This document shows, in pieces, positions 45,913 to 54,590 of a DNA stretch of 64,000 nucleotides. The translations under genes were made by a program, and so were the position numbers. The notes beneath the pieces are model-generated. The model was not told the origin of the DNA, made no database searches, and worked only from the letters and a program-made list of their open reading frames with translations. The DNA lies in contig CAYXYB010000013.1 in NCBI GenBank assembly GCA_964469215.1, positions 22,976 to 86,975 on the forward strand, read 5' to 3'. This DNA comes from SKPS01 sp964469215. Its GTDB lineage: Bacteria > Bacteroidota > Bacteroidia > Bacteroidales > SKPS01. The stretch's first letter is position 1, and each line of letters opens with the position of its first letter.

Positions 45913-46989
45913 CTATTCGGTTTCGATAGCCTCCTTGAGCCTTTCGGCATTTTCTGCTACCTGCAATCTTTCTATCAGCTCCATAATATCACCATTCATT
46001 ACCGAGGGGAGGTTGTAAGTGGTAAATCCGATACGATGGTCGGTCACTCTACCCTGCGGATAATTGTAGGTTCGTATTTTTGCACTTCTGTCGCCGGTTG
46101 AAACCATTGTTTTTCGCTTTGATGCAATCTGATCGAGATATTTCTGGTATTCCAGCTCAAAGATTCTTGATCGCAACACCTTCATGGCTTTGTCGAAGTT
46201 TTTTATCTGCGATTTTTCATCCTGGCACGAAACCACAATTCCTGTTGGTATATGAGTAAGCCTTATTGCGCTATAGGTTGTATTAACAGATTGCCCTCCG
46301 GGCCCGCTGGAGCAGAAAGTATCCTTACGGATATCAGTCATGCTGATTTCAACGTCGAATTCATCTGCTTCGGGGAGAACTGCCACTGAAGCTGCTGAGG
46401 TGTGGATACGCCCCTGAGCTTCGGTTTTTGGAACACGCTGCACCCTGTGCACACCACTTTCATACTTAAGTATGCCGTAGGCATTATCTCCGGTAACATC
46501 AAACACAATCTCCTTAAAGCCTCCTGCAGTACCTTCAGTCATGCTGACCAGCTCTTGTTTCCACCCCTGATTCTCGACAAACTTTGCAAGCATCCTGTAA
46601 AGATCCCCTGCAAATATACTTGCCTCGTCGCCTCCTGTTCCTGCCCTTATCTCTACAATGGCATTCTTGCTGTCCTGAGGATCACTGGGCAGAAGAAGTA
46701 TCCTGATCTCCTCTTCCATCTTCTCTTTCTCCTCCAGAAGCATTGCTATTTCATCCTTTGCCATAGCCCTGAACTCCTCGTCCTTTTCCTTTGCCAGCAA
46801 CTCCTTTGAAGAGTTAAGGTTATCAATGATATTCTTATATGACTTATAGGCGTTCACAACAGGTTGAAGCTCTTTGTAGTCTTTGTTGAGCCTTACATAC
46901 CGTTTTATGTCGCTTATAACAGCGGGATTGTTTATCTGCTCTTCTATCTCCTTGTATTTAATATACAAGCTTTCCAACTTATCCAGCAT
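45913..46989 (-). CDS. prfA: Peptide chain release factor 1
   Basis: The 358-residue factor ends translation at UAA and UAG. The codon-recognition region has RVPKTEAQGRIHTSA and the peptidyl-transferase loop has SGPGGQSVNT with the GGQ. Length fits RF1 rather than RF2. A -7 box TACCTTTG on the minus strand (47017-47024) gives a leader of about 25 nt. It is flanked by purM upstream and pyrF downstream. Confidence 0.97.
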   Translation of the reverse strand: MLDKLESLYIKYKEIEEQINNPAVISDIKRYVRLNKDYKELQPVVNAYKSYKNIIDNLNSSKELLAKEKDEEFRAMAKDEIAMLLEEKEKMEEEIRILLLPSDPQDSKNAIVEIRAGTGGDEASIFAGDLYRMLAKFVENQGWKQELVSMTEGTAGGFKEIVFDVTGDNAYGILKYESGVHRVQRVPKTEAQGRIHTSAASVAVLPEADEFDVEISMTDIRKDTFCSSGPGGQSVNTTYSAIRLTHIPTGIVVSCQDEKSQIKNFDKAMKVLRSRIFELEYQKYLDQIASKRKTMVSTGDRSAKIRTYNYPQGRVTDHRIGFTTYNLPSVMNGDIMELIERLQVAENAERLKEAIETE

Positions 46990-47016
46990 ACACTATTACT
47001 CCGATTTTTTGATTTG

Positions 47017-47024
47017 CAAAGGTA
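47017..47024 (-). promoter_or_regulatory. -7 box of prfA
   Basis: TACCTTTG on the minus strand lies 27 bp upstream of the ATG. Confidence 0.55.
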
Positions 47025-47046
47025 GTAAAATCATCCGGTCTGTTAT

Positions 47047-48225
47047 CTACAAACCAAATCTGAAGGTTCCATAGGGTGAGGTAATTGTAAGGGAAGCTTC
47101 AGATGCAGGGTCACATCGCCCGATGATCCTGGCAGGTATTCCGAACGATTCGGAGATTGCAATTATCTCTGCGGCAACATTTTTGTCTGAGACATAGAGT
47201 TCCATTCTGTGCCCCATATTAAAAACCTGATACATCTCTTTCCAGTCGGATCCCGATTCTTTTTGAATCATCCTGAAGAGAAGCGGGACAGTGAAGAGTT
47301 CATCCTTTACAATATGAAGATTATCTATGAAATGGAGTATTTTGGTCTGCCCTCCCCCACTGCAATGTACCATACCATTAATATAAGGCCTCATTTCAGA
47401 CAATATCCTGTGTATTACCGGAGCATAGGTTCTTGTTGGTGAAAGCACGAGTTTACCAACATCAATGTCAGGTATTTCTGTCGGGTCGGTAAGCATCAAC
47501 GACCCGCTGTATGTTACTTCAGTTGGCAGTGTATTGTCGAAACTTTCGGGATACTTTTCACGGTAAAGGAAGTTGAAAAGATCGTGCCTTGCCGAGGTAA
47601 GGCCATTGGAACCCATTCCCCCGTTATAATAGGTTTCGTAGCTTGCCTGTCCGTCGCTTGCAAGGCCGACAATCAGGTTGCCTCCGGTAATATTTCCATT
47701 ATCGATTATATCTCTTCGCTTTGACCTGGCAACAACAGTGCTGTCAACAATGACTGTACGTACCAGATCACCTACATCGGCTGTTTCACCACCTGATGAA
47801 TGGATCTCCACACCAAGGCTTCGCATTTTAGCAAGGAATTCTTCCGTTCCATTAATAATTGCAGAGATCACCTCTCCCGGAATTACCCTTTTATTACGTC
47901 CGATTGTGGAGGAGAGGAGGATATTTCCGGTGATTCCGGCACAGAGAAGATCGTCGAGATTCATTACTATTGCGTCCTGCGCAATGCCTTTCCAGACTGA
48001 AATATCGCCGGTTTCTCTCCAATAGATGTATGCGAGCGATGATTTAGTTCCTGCTCCATCAGCATGCATTACTGAGCAGGAATCGGGGTCCTCTGTTAGG
48101 AAATCGGGCACAACCTTGCAAAAAGCTTTTGGAAACAACCCCTTGTCAAGGCTGCGTATTGCCTCATGAACATCTTCTTTGGATGATGAGACTCCCCGTT
48201 GCAGATATTTGGAGGTTAGGTTCAT
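47047..48225 (-). CDS. purM: Phosphoribosylformylglycinamidine cyclo-ligase (AIR synthetase)
   Basis: The 392-residue enzyme makes aminoimidazole ribotide in purine synthesis. The AIRS ATP-binding start is MHADGAGTKSSLAYIYW, then MNLDDLLCAGITGN, HSSGGETADVGDLV and SDGQASYE; the C-terminal half has HCSGGGQTKIL. Bacteroidota PurM is longer than the E. coli enzyme, as here. I start at MNLTSKYLQRGVSS (48225); the alternative at 48252 begins inside a hairpin. A terminator-like hairpin ends about 12 bp upstream of this start, so how it is transcribed is unclear. It may be attenuated. Confidence 0.93.
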   Translation of the reverse strand: MNLTSKYLQRGVSSSKEDVHEAIRSLDKGLFPKAFCKVVPDFLTEDPDSCSVMHADGAGTKSSLAYIYWRETGDISVWKGIAQDAIVMNLDDLLCAGITGNILLSSTIGRNKRVIPGEVISAIINGTEEFLAKMRSLGVEIHSSGGETADVGDLVRTVIVDSTVVARSKRRDIIDNGNITGGNLIVGLASDGQASYETYYNGGMGSNGLTSARHDLFNFLYREKYPESFDNTLPTEVTYSGSLMLTDPTEIPDIDVGKLVLSPTRTYAPVIHRILSEMRPYINGMVHCSGGGQTKILHFIDNLHIVKDELFTVPLLFRMIQKESGSDWKEMYQVFNMGHRMELYVSDKNVAAEIIAISESFGIPARIIGRCDPASEASLTITSPYGTFRFGL

Positions 48226-48233
48226 TGTATTGA

Positions 48234-48274
48234 AAAAAAAAGCATCCCGCATCTTGGTATGACGGGATGCTTTT
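48234..48274 (-). terminator. Terminator-like hairpin between the PorE-like gene and purM
   Basis: Read on the minus strand, AAAAGCATCCCG and CGGGATGCTTTT form a 12-bp stem with a 13-nt loop and a following T-run. It terminates the PorE-like gene and lies directly in the purM leader. Confidence 0.88.
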
Positions 48275-48291
48275 AAGGTTTCATTATACTG

Positions 48292-50790
48292 TTATTGTCC
48301 TAAATCAATTACTATCCTGCTGTTGTTACGATCGACACTGACCGGCCCAATTTTCTGCAGCAGCTCCTTACCAAACATGAAATTCTGCTTCTGATCGTGT
48401 GAAACTCTTACAGAAACATCCCGGAGTTGCATGTTACGACCGAAGACCACTGTTGAAAGCATGAACTCGGCTCCATCCTTTATGGTGCCATCTTCCAGAA
48501 TTGCTGAATCCTTTTCGGTGAAATTCGTAACGGTGATCCACCTCTGACGGAGGAATTCCATTGCCTGATCGAGCGACATAGAAACGTTCTTCATGGGTTC
48601 ATTGTAAATAAATCCAAGAGTCTGACCATTAACTACTACGTTACTTCCAGCAATTTCACCGGTTTCATTTACATAGAAAGGAATAACGTTTTCATCAGGA
48701 TTTATAGCTATCTGGATTCTTTGCATTGCAAGGCTGTCGATAGGGACATTAGTATCTTTCGGCACGTAGTCGTTTCTGACGATGCGGAATTCTGTACGCC
48801 TGTTGAGCTGGTGTGCTGCCTCCTTTTCGTTAGTGGTTCTGAGTTTATTGATAAACTCCTCGGTTAGATGACTTCCTGCCTTGATGGTTGCCTTCCATTC
48901 AGGCACAAAGTAATCGCGATCCAGCTTTCTTGGTTCTCGCTCACCGCGTCCCACAGCAATGATTCTTTCGGGATCTATACCCTGGGTAATAATATATTCA
49001 ACACAGGACCTTGAACGCCTGAAAGAGAGTGAGTCGTTATATTCATTGCTGGCCCGGAAGTCTGTATGTGAAATAAGTTCAACTACGATTGTTGGATTAT
49101 CCTTAAGGGTTTTTACAAGGCCGGCGAGTGAATCGCGATATTGAGGCAGCAATTCATGCCTGGCTAGTTCGTAACGGATCTCAGGCAAAAGAACAGGTCC
49201 AACCGGAATTGGCTCCAGGTTTTTGTTATGAACAAGATCTTTGCTTACCATAAGGCCAACAGTGGATTCCTTACCCTGGGCTCCGAAATATTTATCCTTC
49301 GAGAATATTATAGTATAGGTAACATTAGGAAGTATCTGCTGGTTGTTGAAGCGGTAAATACCGGCTCTGTCAGTAAGGGTTTCAATCGCAGTCTTATCGG
49401 TACCTTTCAGTTCAACCTTAACGTTTTGAAGCCTCTGCAGAGTTTGAGCATCACGCACCGTACCACTTAGTGTGAATAGGATTGGCGGCAGATGTATTGA
49501 ATAAATATCGTCTCCGCCACGTGCACCCTTGACAATACGGTTTGATGTCATAAAACCATCCTCCTGCTCTCCGAAACGTTTTTCAAGACCTTGTATTATA
49601 ATACCAAAATCATCTCCTTCTGAGTTGATCGGAACCTCCATGTTAATTGGAGCCGTCCATTCACCATTTACCAACAGTGACTTGAAGATATCAAGGCCAC
49701 CCATTCCCGGGTGTCCGTCGGAGGAGAAATACAGCACCCCATCCTGACGTAACCATGGAAACATTTCATTGCCGGATGTATTTATAACCGGCCCCAGGTT
49801 TTCAGGTGTTCCGAAAGGTCTGTTTTTGCTTGTCCTCCTTGCCATCCATATATCTCCACCTCCATAACCACCGGGCATATCGGAAACAAAATATATGATC
49901 TTTTCATCTTCACTCACTGTAGGATGCATCACTCTGATACTATCGGCGGCAATTGCCAATGGTTCAGGCTCACTCCACTTCCTGCCCATCTTTTTTGATG
50001 TGTAGATATCGCAACCAAGGCGCTCTTTACTTGCAATTCTGCAGCGGGTAAAATAGAGCACATTAGCTTTATCATTGAAAGAGGTAACGCCCTCGTTAAC
50101 AGGTGTGTTTATGATATTGTCATCATCAAACGACTGAGGTTTGCTCCAACTACCCTTTCTGTCTAAAGTAGTATAAAAAAGATCTGTAAATTTTCCACCG
50201 GTCCACTGATCTGCATTTTTACCTCTGGCCTCTTCCCTGTCAGAGGTAAATACCAGCACGTTATACTTTTTATTATCCGCATAAGTGGGTGAGAAATCGT
50301 TGTACCGGGAGTTTATCCGTTTCAAGTTCTCAACCTGCCATCGTGTTGGATTCTCTATCCAGGCTTTTGCAGAATCACAATAGTCGCGTGCTATCTTTGC
50401 CCTAACGTCACCTGGTTCACGTTCAAGGTAGATGTTGTATGCTGCCTTGGCATCATCATACTTCCCCCTCGATTTAAGAGTTTCAGCATATCTAAGGTAA
50501 ACTATCGGCAAAGGATAATCCGCCCTTATTGCCCTCTCATAACCAAGCTCAGCACGTGTAAAATCACTGGTCTTCCTGTAACACTCAGCAATCTGAAAGA
50601 GTATGCGCCTCCGCTCCGGCTTGTTTGTAACCCTTGAAAATGCTTTTTTGTAAAGGGGAATAGCGTCGTTAAATTTATGCAGTCTGAATGCCTCATCAGC
50701 ATCTGCTGTAGCGCTCTGTCCAACGGCAATCGAACTCATAACCGTAAAAGCTAGCAGCATAACTACAGAAAATAGTCTGGTTAATGACAT
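48292..50790 (-). CDS. PorE-like OmpA-family protein with TPR, propeller, CRD, OmpA and a degenerate retropepsin domain
   Basis: The 832-residue protein has a signal peptide (MLLAFTVMSSIAVGQ). In order: TPR-like helices (about 25-150, with FRLHKFNDAIPLYKKAF); a PD40 beta-propeller (about 165-425); a carboxypeptidase regulatory-like domain (about 434-520, TLSGTVRDAQTLQRLQNVKV); and an OmpA peptidoglycan-binding domain (about 535-685, ELISHTDFRASNEYNDSLS). This is the order known for PorE of Porphyromonas gingivalis, which links the T9SS to peptidoglycan. A further domain (about 700-832) has retropepsin layout: VNGQTLGFIYNEPMKNVSMS, then FGRNMQLRDVSVRV, then FGKELLQKIGPVSVD. The catalytic DTG is NEP (residues 730-732), so it should be inactive. 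A possible variant -7 box TATTTTAG lies at 50828-50835. T9SS role is inferred. Confidence 0.88.
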   Translation of the reverse strand: MSLTRLFSVVMLLAFTVMSSIAVGQSATADADEAFRLHKFNDAIPLYKKAFSRVTNKPERRRILFQIAECYRKTSDFTRAELGYERAIRADYPLPIVYLRYAETLKSRGKYDDAKAAYNIYLEREPGDVRAKIARDYCDSAKAWIENPTRWQVENLKRINSRYNDFSPTYADNKKYNVLVFTSDREEARGKNADQWTGGKFTDLFYTTLDRKGSWSKPQSFDDDNIINTPVNEGVTSFNDKANVLYFTRCRIASKERLGCDIYTSKKMGRKWSEPEPLAIAADSIRVMHPTVSEDEKIIYFVSDMPGGYGGGDIWMARRTSKNRPFGTPENLGPVINTSGNEMFPWLRQDGVLYFSSDGHPGMGGLDIFKSLLVNGEWTAPINMEVPINSEGDDFGIIIQGLEKRFGEQEDGFMTSNRIVKGARGGDDIYSIHLPPILFTLSGTVRDAQTLQRLQNVKVELKGTDKTAIETLTDRAGIYRFNNQQILPNVTYTIIFSKDKYFGAQGKESTVGLMVSKDLVHNKNLEPIPVGPVLLPEIRYELARHELLPQYRDSLAGLVKTLKDNPTIVVELISHTDFRASNEYNDSLSFRRSRSCVEYIITQGIDPERIIAVGRGEREPRKLDRDYFVPEWKATIKAGSHLTEEFINKLRTTNEKEAAHQLNRRTEFRIVRNDYVPKDTNVPIDSLAMQRIQIAINPDENVIPFYVNETGEIAGSNVVVNGQTLGFIYNEPMKNVSMSLDQAMEFLRQRWITVTNFTEKDSAILEDGTIKDGAEFMLSTVVFGRNMQLRDVSVRVSHDQKQNFMFGKELLQKIGPVSVDRNNSRIVIDLGQ

Positions 50791-51164
50791 ATTAATTTGA
50801 ATTATTGATGCATTTGTATTTGGTTTGCTAAAATAGTAATTATTATTATTAACGCACAGTTTTTATGATTTGACTTTTTTTATTTTGTTACATAGAATTT
50901 TACTTATACAAACATGGCTGAAAAAGCTCCGTTAGTTTACGCTGTATATTGACAGGTGACTTCACCTTAATAAGTATTTGAAACTATCAAATCATACCTG
51001 ATTTCTATTAAGAACCAAACATGTCAAACATTTTTCTTTCCGGAGGATAACTTAAAAACGTTACAGTTACAGCTCAAAATTATATAGAAATCCATCATCC
51101 TCAAACCAGCAAATTATATTGATTATCACTAAAATAAATTGCTGATTAGAAAAGGACACCGAAT
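50791..51164. other. 374-bp AT-rich gap between secDF and the PorE-like gene
   Basis: No gene or tRNA is seen. A small palindrome AGGTGA-CT-TCACCT is at 50954-50967. The region near 50791-50840 should hold the promoter of the PorE-like gene. Confidence 0.7.
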
Positions 51165-54100
51165 CTATTTCTTTCTTAAAACACCTTTTGCAATAAGCTT
51201 TTTCTCACGTTTTCTCTGTTGCATCCGGATAAAGTCATAAGAAATAGGGCTTGCAATGAACAGAGAGGAGTAAGTACCAACAACAATACCAACGAGCAGT
51301 GCAAATGCAAAACCTCTGATCACCTCACCACCGAAGATGAAGATTGCAAGCAAAACGACAAATGTTGTTCCGGATGCGTTTACAGTACGACCAAGTGTGC
51401 TTATAAGTGAATTGTTAATGTTTTCCTTGAGTTCTGTTTTTGGATGCAGGCCCAGATATTCACGTATTCTGTCGAAGATCACAACGGTGTCGTTGATAGA
51501 GTAACCTATAATGGTGAGAATAGCAGCAATAAAAGCTTGGTCTACCTCCATATTGAAAGGCATGATACGATAAAAAATTGAGTACATGGAGATAGTAATC
51601 AGGGCATCATGGAAGAGTGAAATGACACCTCCAAGCCCATACTGCCATCTGCGGAAGCGCACCGCGATATAGATAAAGATGATAAGAAGGGCAAAAGCTA
51701 TTGCCTCCACAGCCGCAATTTTAATATCCTGAGCTATTGCCGGCCCAACCATCTGGGAACTCATGAGGCCGATAATTTTTCCCTCCTTTTCCGACATAAA
51801 TTCATCATAGGTAAGGGATTTATTAAAGAAACCCTTAACACCCTCATATAATTTATAAGACACAATACTGTCGCTGCTGGTAATTTCCGACTTTTCGATA
51901 AGGTATTTGGTACTAATCTTCACCTGGCTGCTGGGGCCAAAGGTTTTAACTTCAGGGGCTGAATTGAATTGTTCTGCAAGTGACTGGCTTATCTCAGTGG
52001 TTTTCACATCATTGTCGAACCGTACGACAAAGGTGCGCCCACCTGAAAAGTCGATACCAAGGTTTAGGCCCTGTGAGGCCAGAGAGATAATACCCACCAG
52101 AATAACAGCACCTGAGATATAGTAGAATCTTTTCTTTTTACCGATAAAGTCGTACCTGATTTTTGAAAAGGCATTGATGGTATATTTGTTTCCGAATGTG
52201 ATAACCTTGTTTTTATCGATCTGCCATAGGAAGATAAGCCGTGAAATGAGCACTGCGCTAAACAGTGAGGTAAGGATACCTATCATCAGGGTAGTAGCAA
52301 ATCCTTTAATCGGGCCTGAACCAAAGACAAAGAGCACAACACCTGTGAGGAAGGTGGTTATGTTACCATCGAGGATTGCGGAGAGGGCGTTTCTGTAGCC
52401 GTCGTGGATAGCAAGCCTCATTCCTTTTCCAACCCGCAGTTCCTCCCTGATGCGTTCGAATGTTATAACGTTGGCGTCGACTGCCATACCAAGAGTGAGA
52501 ACTATACCTGCAATACCGGGTAGAGTAAGGGTTGCCTGAAGTGATGCCAGAATACCTATGAGGAAGAAGACATTGAAAAGAAGGGCTACATCTGCAATTA
52601 CACCTGCCTTATTGTAATAAACAGCCATATAAATCAGCACGAGAATAAATGCTATTACAAATGAAAGGAGGCCTGCCCTGATTGCCTCTTTACCAAGTGA
52701 TGGGCCAACGACGGCCTCTTCCACAATCCTTGCCGGAGCAGGCAGTTTGCCGGCTTTAAGAACATTTGCAAGGTCCATTGCCTCTTCAATGGTGAAGTTT
52801 CCGCTGATCTGGGAATTTCCTGTTGGAATTTCGGAATTAACCGTGGGATAAGAATATACCATCCCATCGAGCAAAATTGCGATAGACTTGCCAATATTTT
52901 GTCCCGTAAGGCTTTTCCAGACTTTTGCCCCTTGCGAATTCATACCCATGCTCACTACCACCTCACCATTCTGGTCATAATCCTGCATTGCGTTCGAGAT
53001 GGCATTACCGTCGAGGGGAGGAATGCCTTTACCAGATTTATCCTTCAGGGCAATAAGCTCAAGAATTGTCTCTTTGGTGTTATATTGAAAATATTTGTTA
53101 GGTTTTGTTGTCCACTTGAGTAAAAGAGTATTTCTTAATATTCCCCTTTCATATGCTACATTTATAAGGTGGTTAATACGTGCCGTATCCCTAGCTGCTG
53201 CCCGGCCTACAACAGGGCCATCCACAGGTTTGCCTGAGTTAGGGTCATAATTGGGGTAAAGATAATCGTACAAAGGGTTGGTACCGGCCTTGTCAGTGCC
53301 TGTCAATCCTGCATCCTCCGGCTTTTCTTCACATTCATCACCACCTAAAAGGGAGCCCGAAGGCTGATCATCCAGCATTGAGCCAGCAGTATCCTGACCT
53401 AAAGCTCCAGGTTTAGTGGTATCGGGAAGAGGAGTGGTTTCACTCACCAACTCACTAGTGGTGAACTTCACATCATTCAACCTCTTGTTCATCTGGTCAA
53501 TATCATCACTAACCTCCTTGAAATCATAAGTCTCCCAGAATTCAAGCATTGCCGTACGTTGTAAGAGTTTACGTACCCTATCAGGATCTTTTATGCCCGG
53601 TAGCTCAACAAGGATACGGCCACTTTGTGGTAACCTCTGAACATTGGGTTGTGCCACACCGAACTGGTCGATACGTGTTCTGATAATATTGTAGGTGCGG
53701 GTGATAGCTGAATTGGCTTCATCCCTGATAACCTCTAAAACCTCCTGGTTGGTGGCATTGGGCGCTATCTTCTCCTTCAACTCGAATGAGAAAATCGAAG
53801 CAAGCTGTCCTTTGGGATCCAACTCCATGAAAGCTTCAAAGAAGAGGTCGACAAAGTCACTCTGTGAGTTCACCTGTCTGGCTATTGCCAACTCGATAGC
53901 TTTGTTGAATACTGAATCGGTGGTATTCCCCGCCATCGATCTGACAACATCAACCACACTAACCTCGAGGGTTACATTCATCCCCCCCTGAAGGTCAAGC
54001 CCCAGATTTATCTCCCTTGCCTTGGTTTCCTGGTAACTGTACTTCCGTAAACCAATATTGTAAATGTCTTTGTTGGCTGTTGAATCTGTGAGAAAAAACC

Positions 54101-54314
54101 TTCTGTTAACCTCTACCAGGGAATCATAAACCACACTTTTCCTCAGTTCATCTCCTCCGGCGATCTTCTCTGCCAACTGCTGTACTTCCGGCCTGTGTGC
54201 ATACCTGTCTGCCTTCCTCTCATGAACACGTGTTACAATTGAAAATGAAAGATAAAACAGACAAATAAGTGTGAGCAAGATTGCCAATAACCTTACGGCT
54301 CCTTTATTCTGCAT
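51165..54314 (-). CDS. secDF: Fused protein translocase subunits SecD and SecF
   Basis: The protein of about 1049 residues combines SecD (N-terminal) and SecF (C-terminal), which use the proton gradient to help Sec export. SecD shows LGLDLQGGMNVTLEV, the VRIELPGIKDPDRV-like RILVELPGIKDPDRV region and the membrane block VIADVALLFNVFFLIGIL. SecF starts near GINLGIDFSGG-type NLGIDFSGGRTFVVRF and ends in IYIAVRFRRWQYGLGG and NDTVVIFDRIRE. A Ser/Asp/Gly-rich insertion lies in the periplasmic SecD region (about residues 285-340). I start at ATG 54314 (MQNKGAVRLL), because the promoter -7 box is at 54365-54372; an ATG at 54407 is upstream of it. Confidence 0.95.
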   Translation of the reverse strand: MQNKGAVRLLAILLTLICLFYLSFSIVTRVHERKADRYAHRPEVQQLAEKIAGGDELRKSVVYDSLVEVNRRFFLTDSTANKDIYNIGLRKYSYQETKAREINLGLDLQGGMNVTLEVSVVDVVRSMAGNTTDSVFNKAIELAIARQVNSQSDFVDLFFEAFMELDPKGQLASIFSFELKEKIAPNATNQEVLEVIRDEANSAITRTYNIIRTRIDQFGVAQPNVQRLPQSGRILVELPGIKDPDRVRKLLQRTAMLEFWETYDFKEVSDDIDQMNKRLNDVKFTTSELVSETTPLPDTTKPGALGQDTAGSMLDDQPSGSLLGGDECEEKPEDAGLTGTDKAGTNPLYDYLYPNYDPNSGKPVDGPVVGRAAARDTARINHLINVAYERGILRNTLLLKWTTKPNKYFQYNTKETILELIALKDKSGKGIPPLDGNAISNAMQDYDQNGEVVVSMGMNSQGAKVWKSLTGQNIGKSIAILLDGMVYSYPTVNSEIPTGNSQISGNFTIEEAMDLANVLKAGKLPAPARIVEEAVVGPSLGKEAIRAGLLSFVIAFILVLIYMAVYYNKAGVIADVALLFNVFFLIGILASLQATLTLPGIAGIVLTLGMAVDANVITFERIREELRVGKGMRLAIHDGYRNALSAILDGNITTFLTGVVLFVFGSGPIKGFATTLMIGILTSLFSAVLISRLIFLWQIDKNKVITFGNKYTINAFSKIRYDFIGKKKRFYYISGAVILVGIISLASQGLNLGIDFSGGRTFVVRFDNDVKTTEISQSLAEQFNSAPEVKTFGPSSQVKISTKYLIEKSEITSSDSIVSYKLYEGVKGFFNKSLTYDEFMSEKEGKIIGLMSSQMVGPAIAQDIKIAAVEAIAFALLIIFIYIAVRFRRWQYGLGGVISLFHDALITISMYSIFYRIMPFNMEVDQAFIAAILTIIGYSINDTVVIFDRIREYLGLHPKTELKENINNSLISTLGRTVNASGTTFVVLLAIFIFGGEVIRGFAFALLVGIVVGTYSSLFIASPISYDFIRMQQRKREKKLIAKGVLRKK

Positions 54315-54364
54315 CGCTAAACTGTTTGATGATGTTAATTTACTAAGCTGCTTTTTTAAGGCTG

Positions 54365-54396
54365 CAAAGATAGAATTTTCATTTGTTAATACACAA
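54365..54396 (-). promoter_or_regulatory. Promoter of secDF
   Basis: On the minus strand TTG (54394-54396), a 21-bp spacer and TATCTTTG (54365-54372) match the consensus, as in the padR promoter. Confidence 0.65.
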
Positions 54397-54490
54397 GTTA
54401 TGTTCAAAGAAATCAGCTTTATGAAAACCTCTCTTAAACCTATGAGCTTTTAAACAGTCTAAATGGCCAGGGATCATGAACTTTTAACCT

Positions 54491-54498
54491 TATCTTTG
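54491..54498 (+). promoter_or_regulatory. -7 box of the VCBS-repeat gene
   Basis: TATCTTTG lies about 93 bp upstream of the ATG at 54591. The -33 element is unclear. Confidence 0.45.
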
Positions 54499-54590
54499 CT
54501 GACCACTTTACAATGTAAATTTTCTAGTTATTTTCAGTAAATATCATCTTAATCAGCAAACTGGAATAATCATCATCAACAATAAAAACA

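Noticed and set aside
50791..51164. Hidden small gene or tRNA in the 374-bp gap
   Set aside because: No cloverleaf arms, no reading frame with start and coding bias were seen.
54315..54407. Upstream ATG giving 31 extra residues to SecDF
   Set aside because: It is upstream of the TTG/TATCTTTG promoter, and the signal-like membrane segment starts well after 54314.
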